Below, piece after piece: positions 15,542 to 20,211 of a DNA stretch of 20,211 nucleotides; position 1 is the stretch's first letter, and every line of letters begins with the position of its first letter. Position numbers and translations under genes: made by a program. The notes beneath the pieces were generated by a model. That model searched no databases. It had not been told where the DNA came from and saw only the letters and a program-made list of their open reading frames with translations. The DNA lies in NCBI GenBank assembly GCA_037130455.1, contig JBAXSZ010000031.1:1-20211 (forward strand), given 5' to 3'. Source of the stretch: CAIMZW01 sp037130455 (GTDB lineage Bacteria > Actinomycetota > Actinomycetes > Nanopelagicales > Nanopelagicaceae).

Positions 15542-16143
15542 TCATATTTTGCGGCGCCCATCCCGGAAACTTTCTGCAGGTCGGCGATAGTGAGGAAATG
15601 GCCATTCTTTTTTCGGTAATCGATAATTCGCGCAGCCATGACTGGACCAATTCCGGGCAAAGTATCCAACTGGGCCAGTGTTGCCGAGTTAATGTGAACA
15701 ATTCCATTGGATTTTTGAGTACTGATTTTTGATTTGGATTGCGCCGCCATTGATGGTGGCATCGGGCCAACAATGATCTGCTCGCCATCATCCAAAATAT
15801 GCGCCAAATTTATGTCGGTTAAATCAATCCCCTTCAATGCTCCTCCGGCTGCTTTGATGGCGTCGACCGCTCTGGAGCCAAAGGGCAACGAGTAAACGCC
15901 AGGTTTGAGTACTTTTCCAGCAATATCCACGACCACCTTGGGTGTGATGGATGGTTTCGCTACTGGTCGAATGGAAGGCTTACTTTCGACAGCAACGATT
16001 GGCAACGAGGCAGGAGTTGCCAGCGCACTTTGCCCATGTGCTAAAAAGAAATAAAAGAGTCCAAAAGCCAGGGCAGCAGAGAGGACGAAAAATAATCCTT
16101 TTCGTTGTTCTGGCGTGAATTCAGGTAGGACCGGCAGTTCCAT
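15514..16143 (-). CDS. comEA: ComEA-type DNA receptor (SLBB plus helix-hairpin-helix)
   Basis: This 209-residue membrane-anchored DNA-binding protein presents incoming double-stranded DNA to ComEC in natural transformation. A single N-terminal transmembrane anchor (about 16-35) is followed by a Pro/Lys-rich linker (about 42-68) and a SLBB domain (about 68-126; VVVDIAGKVLKPGVYSLPFG). After a Ser/Lys/Gln linker (131-146) come tandem helix-hairpin-helix motifs (148-209; HINSATLAQLDTLPGIGPVMAARI). This is the standard Gram-positive/actinobacterial layout and length. The ATG has no ribosome-binding site, but TAGTTT lies 6 nt upstream, and a perfect inverted repeat covers both. It precedes comEC. 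Pilus or comF genes are not in the window, so competence itself is only inferred. Confidence 0.94.
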   Translation of the reverse strand: MELPVLPEFTPEQRKGLFFVLSAALAFGLFYFFLAHGQSALATPASLPIVAVESKPSIRPVAKPSITPKVVVDIAGKVLKPGVYSLPFGSRAVDAIKAAGGALKGIDLTDINLAHILDDGEQIIVGPMPPSMAAQSKSKISTQKSNGIVHINSATLAQLDTLPGIGPVMAARIIDYRKKNGHFLTIADLQKVSGMGAAKYEAIKSLVRL

Positions 16144-16164
16144 TTCTGAAAACTAATTCAGAAA
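16143..16164. promoter_or_regulatory. Inverted repeat over comEA start with possible leaderless -10
   Basis: TTTCTGAA (16143-16150) and TTCAGAAA (16157-16164) form a perfect 8-bp inverted repeat with a 6-nt spacer. On the minus strand the spacer and right arm contain TAGTTT (16150-16155), a TAnnnT -10 candidate, then 6 nt, then the comEA ATG, whose A is the last paired base. A dimeric regulator binding here would block both the promoter and the start, or the RNA hairpin could hide the start codon. Chance cannot be excluded in A/T-rich DNA. Confidence 0.4.
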
Positions 16165-16193
16165 ATTGAAAATTGCTCTTCCTTAGTCAGGAA
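16165..16193 (-). terminator. Weak terminator-like hairpin after leuS
   Basis: On the minus strand, 8 nt after the leuS stop, TTCCT-GACTA-AGGAA (16179-16193) forms a 5-bp stem, followed by GAGC and the T-rich stretch AATTTTCAATTTTC. The stem is short and A/T-rich and the T-tract is interrupted, so at most partial termination between leuS and comEA is expected. Confidence 0.22.
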
Positions 16194-16201
16194 CGTGTTA
16201 A

Positions 16202-18658
16202 TTAAATAACGATGTTAACAAGTTTCGGGGCGCGCACGATTACCTTCTTCACGCTTTGATCAACAAGACCAGAACGGATCTCGGCATTTTCCATGGCCAG
16301 CGTTTCAAGTTCGGAATCTGAAATGGAAGGCGACACTTCAATCCGGTCTCTGATCTTTCCATTGATTTGCAAGATGGCAATTACTGCATCAGCTTCTAAT
16401 AAGACTGGGTCCACTTCGGGGAATCCTGCCAAGGCAACCGCAGGCTTGTGTCCTAGTTTTTCCCACATCTCTTCAGCCGTGAATGGCGCTACCAAAGAGA
16501 GAGTTAATGCCACAACTTCCGTGGCCTCACGAACAGCAGGGTCACTGGGACCACAACCAGAATCAACTGCTTTTCTAGTTGCGTTGACCAATTCCATTAC
16601 CCGCGCAACGGCAACATTGAATCTAAAGGACTCCACTGCAAAACCAACATCGTGCAAGGTCTTATGAGTGAGTTTTCGAAGGGTGAGATCGCCTTTTGAA
16701 AAATCAACTCCAGGTTCGCTGCTGACATCTGCCGATAGTCGCCAAGCTCGATTTAAGAATTTAAGCGATCCGGTGGGAGATACATCGGCCCAATCAATAT
16801 CATCTTCCGGCGGACCAGCGAAGACCAACGAAAGTCGAACTGCATCCACTCCATGCGCATCTAGCTGTTCCGAAAGAGTGACCAAGTTGCCACGGGATTT
16901 GCTCATGGCAGAGCCATCCATCAAAACCATGCCCTGATTGAGCAACCGAGTAAACGGCTCGGTGAAATCCAACATTCCCAAATCAAAAAGTACTTTCGTA
17001 AAAAAGCGCGAATACAGTAAATGCAAAATGGCGTGGGTTACTCCCCCGACATATTGATCAACGGGCAACCACTGCTTCACTAATTCTTGATCGAAGGCTT
17101 GTTCGGAATCACTTGGATTGGTAAATCGAAGGAAATACCACGAAGAATCAAAAAAGGTATCCATGGTGTCGGCGTCGCGTCGGGCAGGACCAGCACACTT
17201 CGGACAAGGGACATTTACCCAATCTTCAGCCGCACCTAGTGGCGATGACCCTTTTGGCTTGAGGTCCAGTCCAACGGCGCTGGGCAGCTCTACTGGAAGT
17301 TGTGATTGCGGTACCGGAACTTCGCCACAAGTAGGGCAATGAACAATGGGAATCGGAGTTCCCCAGAAACGTTGTCTGGAAATTAGCCAATCGCGCAGCC
17401 GATAATTCTTCGCTGATTTTCCCAATCCCCGGGCGGCCAATTCTTCAGTAACTTGTGCGATTGCCGCGGCTTTATCTAGCCCGTTGAGTGAACCAGAATT
17501 GATCAGCACGCCATCACCTGAAGTTGCGACTCCGGTGAGATTCGGATCTTCTTCGCCTGTATCTACGACGACGACGACCGGAAGTTTCATGGCGCGAGCA
17601 AAATCTAAGTCTCGTTGGTCATGTGCTGGAACAGCCATGATTGCACCGGTTCCATAATCTGCCAAAACATAATCACTTGCCCATATTTGTAATCTTTCGC
17701 CATTAACTGGATTTATGGCGAAACGATTCAGGAAGACGCCCGTTTTTGGGCGATCAGTTGCAAGTCGATCGATGTCGGTTACCGCTTTCACACCTTCAAG
17801 ATAAGTAGTGAACTCCGCTTGAACCGCAGTGCCCGCGACTAACTCCGATGCAAGTTCACTATCGGCGGCAACGACCATAAATGTGGCCCCATACAAGGTA
17901 TCCGGCCGGGTTGTGTATACAGTAATTGGCTCTGCCCTACCTTCAATGGCAAAGACAACTTCTGCACCAACAGATCGGCCGATCCAATTTCGCTGCATAA
18001 GCATGACCTTGTCCGGCCACTTACCTTCTAATTGCTCCATGTCATCGAGCAATCGATCTGCATAATCGGTGATCTTCAAATACCACTGATTCAATTTCTT
18101 TTTAGTAACGGGAGTGTCACATCGTTCGCATAGCCCAGCGACTACTTGCTCGTTAGCGAGAACTGTTTGATCCTTCGGACACCAATTAACAGCTGAATCT
18201 TTACGGTAAGCAAGACCCTTTTTATACAATTCTAAAAAGAGCCATTGATTCCATTTGTAGTACTCAGGGTCGCTTGTGTGAAGAACTCGATCCCAGTCAA
18301 AGGAGCAGGCGTACCGACGCATAGATGCTTTATGAATGGCGATATTTTCATAGGTCCATTTGCGCGGATCTGTGCCGCGCTTAATGGCGGCATTCTCGGC
18401 TGGTAATCCAAAGGAATCCCAACCCATGGGGTGCATGACGTTGAAACCCTTTTGAACCCAGTAACGGGCAATTACATCTCCGAGCGCATATGCCTCGGCA
18501 TGACCCATGTGCAAATCCCCCGAAGGATATGGAAACATATCCAGCACATACTTCTTGGGGCGCGTGTCATCTGGGCGACCAGATCGAAATGGCGCGAGTT
18601 GGTCCCAAACGGGAAGCCATTTCTCTTGGATACCGTGAATGTCGTAAGCCTCATGCAT
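16202..18658 (-). CDS. leuS: Leucyl-tRNA synthetase
   Basis: This class I synthetase of 818 residues charges tRNA-Leu. The HIGH motif is HMGH (50-53) after DMFPYPSGDL. The CP1 editing domain is intact, with TTRPDTLYG (249-257) and GTGAIMAVPAHDQRD (336-350). A zinc-finger-like insert has CPTC (441-444) and CPKC (485-488). The KMSKS loop reads AMSKS (584-588), a change I recall from some actinobacterial LeuRS. The C-terminal anticodon and tRNA-binding domains follow. The frame is open to a GTG at 18697, but the ATG at 18658 (MHEAYDIHGIQEKW) matches the family start and has GGGAG 10 nt upstream; it overlaps the upstream dehydrogenase gene by 8 nt. The size is within the bacterial range. Confidence 0.96.
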   Translation of the reverse strand: MHEAYDIHGIQEKWLPVWDQLAPFRSGRPDDTRPKKYVLDMFPYPSGDLHMGHAEAYALGDVIARYWVQKGFNVMHPMGWDSFGLPAENAAIKRGTDPRKWTYENIAIHKASMRRYACSFDWDRVLHTSDPEYYKWNQWLFLELYKKGLAYRKDSAVNWCPKDQTVLANEQVVAGLCERCDTPVTKKKLNQWYLKITDYADRLLDDMEQLEGKWPDKVMLMQRNWIGRSVGAEVVFAIEGRAEPITVYTTRPDTLYGATFMVVAADSELASELVAGTAVQAEFTTYLEGVKAVTDIDRLATDRPKTGVFLNRFAINPVNGERLQIWASDYVLADYGTGAIMAVPAHDQRDLDFARAMKLPVVVVVDTGEEDPNLTGVATSGDGVLINSGSLNGLDKAAAIAQVTEELAARGLGKSAKNYRLRDWLISRQRFWGTPIPIVHCPTCGEVPVPQSQLPVELPSAVGLDLKPKGSSPLGAAEDWVNVPCPKCAGPARRDADTMDTFFDSSWYFLRFTNPSDSEQAFDQELVKQWLPVDQYVGGVTHAILHLLYSRFFTKVLFDLGMLDFTEPFTRLLNQGMVLMDGSAMSKSRGNLVTLSEQLDAHGVDAVRLSLVFAGPPEDDIDWADVSPTGSLKFLNRAWRLSADVSSEPGVDFSKGDLTLRKLTHKTLHDVGFAVESFRFNVAVARVMELVNATRKAVDSGCGPSDPAVREATEVVALTLSLVAPFTAEEMWEKLGHKPAVALAGFPEVDPVLLEADAVIAILQINGKIRDRIEVSPSISDSELETLAMENAEIRSGLVDQSVKKVIVRAPKLVNIVI

Positions 18659-19592
18659 GAGGAGAAGTCTCCCATCTAACTCCAGTGAGTTCTTCACTCA
18701 TGGCCCAGAGGTCCGCTGCCAAGGTTTGGTCGTATGCGATAGCCCGACCCCGAGTCAGATGAGGGTGCCCGCGCATCTCCATAAATCCATTCGGACCAAC
18801 ATAAGAAGCGCCAATCAAACCCGGAAATGTGGCGGCGGCCAGCATGGGAAGTACTCCTTGCTTGGCAGATTGGGCAATAACCGATGTTGCACCACCGATA
18901 AATCGCTCTTGAAGTGAATTGCCGCGCAGCCTCGGTCCTGCCAAGACCAAGTTAGTATTCGAAAAGCCAGGGTGCGCTGCCACTGGTATGAAATTCCAAC
19001 CATTGCTAATTCGTAGCCGCTCTAGGTGAGCTACGAAAAGTAAATTAGCCAATTTACTGGTGCCATAAGAACCCCAGGAGGAGTACTCGCCCAACCCCAA
19101 GCACTTCGCTTTGATATCTTCCCGAGAGCCTGAATCAAAAGATCCAATTCGATGGGCTTGGCTTGAAATCGTTATTAGTCGGTGGCGAATGAAATCCTTG
19201 ATCAATCCGGAGAACGCGAAGTGGCCAAGATGGTTGGTGGCCATTTGAGACTCAAAACCATCCACTGTAGAAATCAGCGGCGTAGCCATCACTCCGGCAT
19301 TCAAGATCACCACATCGAAGGGTTCCGTAACTTCTAATGCAGCCTTCCGGACGCTTTCCAAAATGGTGAGGTCCATTTCAATGACTCGGCCTTTGCCAAT
19401 TTCATCAATGACTTGCTGACCTTTGCTCAAGTTTCGGGCAGTGATAGTTATTTCCGCGCCATGACGCGCCAACTCCATTGCCGCAGCCTTGCCCAAACCG
19501 CTAGTGCCACCAGTGATGAGGAATCGTTGGCCAGAGAGATCTGAAATATCACCGATATCCCAGCCAGATGGGATGGCATTTTGATGTGTCAT
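18651..19592 (-). CDS. Short-chain dehydrogenase/reductase (SDR family)
   Basis: This 313-residue NAD(P)-dependent oxidoreductase has a Rossmann fold. The cofactor motif GGTSGLG is at 28-34, the adenine-pocket DL at 74-75, and NAG at 98-100. The catalytic set is N120, S144, Y176 and K180 (YGTSK), all present. The overall style (ARN after the second strand, HLGHF, AHPG) is like retinol dehydrogenase/WWOX-type SDRs, for which substrates cannot be read from sequence. Length is normal. The ATG has no proper ribosome-binding site and follows TAGATT by 6 nt, a leaderless-start candidate. Its 3' end overlaps leuS by 8 nt; no functional link to leuS is apparent. Confidence 0.92.
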   Translation of the reverse strand: MTHQNAIPSGWDIGDISDLSGQRFLITGGTSGLGKAAAMELARHGAEITITARNLSKGQQVIDEIGKGRVIEMDLTILESVRKAALEVTEPFDVVILNAGVMATPLISTVDGFESQMATNHLGHFAFSGLIKDFIRHRLITISSQAHRIGSFDSGSREDIKAKCLGLGEYSSWGSYGTSKLANLLFVAHLERLRISNGWNFIPVAAHPGFSNTNLVLAGPRLRGNSLQERFIGGATSVIAQSAKQGVLPMLAAATFPGLIGASYVGPNGFMEMRGHPHLTRGRAIAYDQTLAADLWAMSEELTGVRWETSPHA

Positions 19593-19598
19593 GCTCTT

Positions 19599-19604
19599 AA
19601 TCTA
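19599..19604 (-). promoter_or_regulatory. Possible leaderless -10 element (TAGATT) for the SDR gene
   Basis: TAGATT (TAnnnT) lies exactly 6 nt before the ATG at 19592, within the 43-bp gap after the YdeI-like gene. No Shine-Dalgarno sequence with usable spacing exists. If real, this promoter would also feed leuS. A TTGACG at 19609-19614 is only 4 nt upstream and cannot be its -35 box. Confidence 0.4.
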
Positions 19605-19635
19605 CCAACGTCAAGGTCGGCGGCGAGCGCCAAAA

Positions 19636-20211
19636 TCAATCGTTCAAGCCTTTACCCGCCAAAATCTGCGGAACGCTCTTGTCGATTCGCGCCTGGCGAG
19701 TCTTGGATTGTTTTGCCCCCGCAAAGAAAAGTAAATATGCCCGCTGTCGTCCCGGAGTTAATGAGTTGAAGGCTTTCCTTAGGGCAGGTGTAGTTGTGAA
19801 TTTTGCAGTGAGCTCCTCTGGGATCGGGAAGTCTTCGCTTTTTTTATGTTCAACTTTCATTCCCGATTTTTCAATTTCCATGGCTTCTTTTATGTAGCTC
19901 TTAAGAACCGTTTTAAGTTTCACGATTTCTTTCGAAGTGGTAAATCGAATTTGGCGACCAGATTGCACATTCTTAGTTTGTTGTATGAGCAACCCTTTGG
20001 GATCTTTCAGAAGCACCCCTTTGAAAATTAGCAAGGCGCAATATTCTTTAAATCCATGGATAAGCACAATATTTTTTCCATCTAAGGTGTAGCAAGGCTG
20101 ACCCCACTTCAGATCTTCGGTGAGATTGCATTCTTGAACAATAGCTCGCAGCAAAGTGAACTCTTCATGCCAGCGAACTTCCTTTTTCAGGAAGGCATCT
20201 ACTCGAGAATT
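19636..20211 (-). CDS. YdeI/OmpD-associated family protein (DUF1801 plus YdeI C-terminus), 5' end outside window
   Basis: At least 191 residues are encoded. The frame has no stop up to the right edge, and the residues before the in-frame TTG at 20154 (RVDAFLKKEVRWHEEF) continue the family's N-terminus, so the start lies beyond 20211. The DUF1801 part holds LTEDLKWGQPCYTLDGKN and HGFKEYCALLIFKG. The C-terminal YdeI segment holds LTPGRQRAYLLFFAGAKQSKTR and ends QILAGKGLND, both family hallmarks. The biochemical role is unknown; some members are annotated as bacteriocin-protection or OmpD-associated proteins. It is cytoplasmic by appearance, and probably only a few residues are missing. The next gene (SDR) starts 43 bp downstream. 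Confidence 0.9.
   Translation of the reverse strand, partial: NSRVDAFLKKEVRWHEEFTLLRAIVQECNLTEDLKWGQPCYTLDGKNIVLIHGFKEYCALLIFKGVLLKDPKGLLIQQTKNVQSGRQIRFTTSKEIVKLKTVLKSYIKEAMEIEKSGMKVEHKKSEDFPIPEELTAKFTTTPALRKAFNSLTPGRQRAYLLFFAGAKQSKTRQARIDKSVPQILAGKGLND

Noticed and set aside
16293..16667. Plus-strand open frame opposite the leuS 3' region
   Set aside because: It is low-complexity and Ser/Thr-rich, and is fully explained by leuS on the other strand.
19609..19614. TTGACG as a -35 box for the SDR gene
   Set aside because: It is only 4 nt from the TAGATT candidate, and the correctly spaced position inside the SDR gene has no -10 match.
1..20211. CRISPR, insertion sequence, prophage, toxin-antitoxin or defence genes
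   Set aside because: No regularly spaced repeats, transposase-like or integrase-like frames, or small toxin-like gene pairs were found; all substantial frames belong to recognised housekeeping families.

Overview
This window is a dense run of bacterial housekeeping genes. Every supported gene lies on the minus strand, from a YdeI-like gene cut by the right edge (20211) to a tRNA-Gln cut by the left edge (1). Base composition looks moderate, roughly 45-50% G+C by eye. The gene content and protein styles point to a streamlined, lower-GC actinobacterium, possibly a freshwater Nanopelagicales (acI)-type lineage. The main clues are an hrcA-dnaJ pair without grpE/dnaK, a FAH-family gene directly before gltX, a CNNM/CBS protein with an actinobacterial-style VGPRTLGRQ motif, and possible leaderless TAnnnT-N6-ATG starts. 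The phylum call is fairly firm; the lineage is a guess.

Layout in the direction of transcription (right to left): YdeI/DUF1801 protein (partial), short-chain dehydrogenase, leuS, comEA, comEC, holA, rpsT, lepA, hemW, a DoxX-like membrane protein, hrcA, dnaJ, rsmE, a HIT hydrolase, phoH, ybeY, a CNNM/CorC-type membrane protein, a fumarylacetoacetase-family hydrolase, gltX and tRNA-Gln(CUG). Gaps are tiny and several genes overlap (for example ATGA at ybeY/CNNM and TAATG at hrcA/dnaJ). The longest stretch without a gene is the 168 bp between holA and rpsT, so no gap exceeds 300 bp.

Functionally, the right half carries leucyl-tRNA synthetase, the DNA-uptake pair ComEA/ComEC, the polymerase III delta subunit and ribosomal protein S20. 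The middle holds elongation factor 4, the haem chaperone HemW and the HrcA/DnaJ heat-shock pair. The left half is a ribosome-maturation cluster (RsmE, HIT, PhoH, YbeY) followed by a membrane CBS protein, a FAH-fold hydrolase and glutamyl-tRNA synthetase.

I found no mobile element, CRISPR array, phage gene, toxin-antitoxin pair or defence island, and no convincing undescribed system. The points most worth a second look are: (1) comEC has a homologous-looking first transmembrane segment encoded upstream of its first usable ATG with no canonical start codon in frame; (2) several genes show a TAGnnT hexamer 6-8 nt before the start codon, suggesting leaderless internal transcripts inside an apparently continuous gene run; (3) a perfect 8-bp inverted repeat covers the putative -10 and start codon of comEA; (4) the holA-rpsT gap can fold and precedes a GTG-initiated S20 gene.
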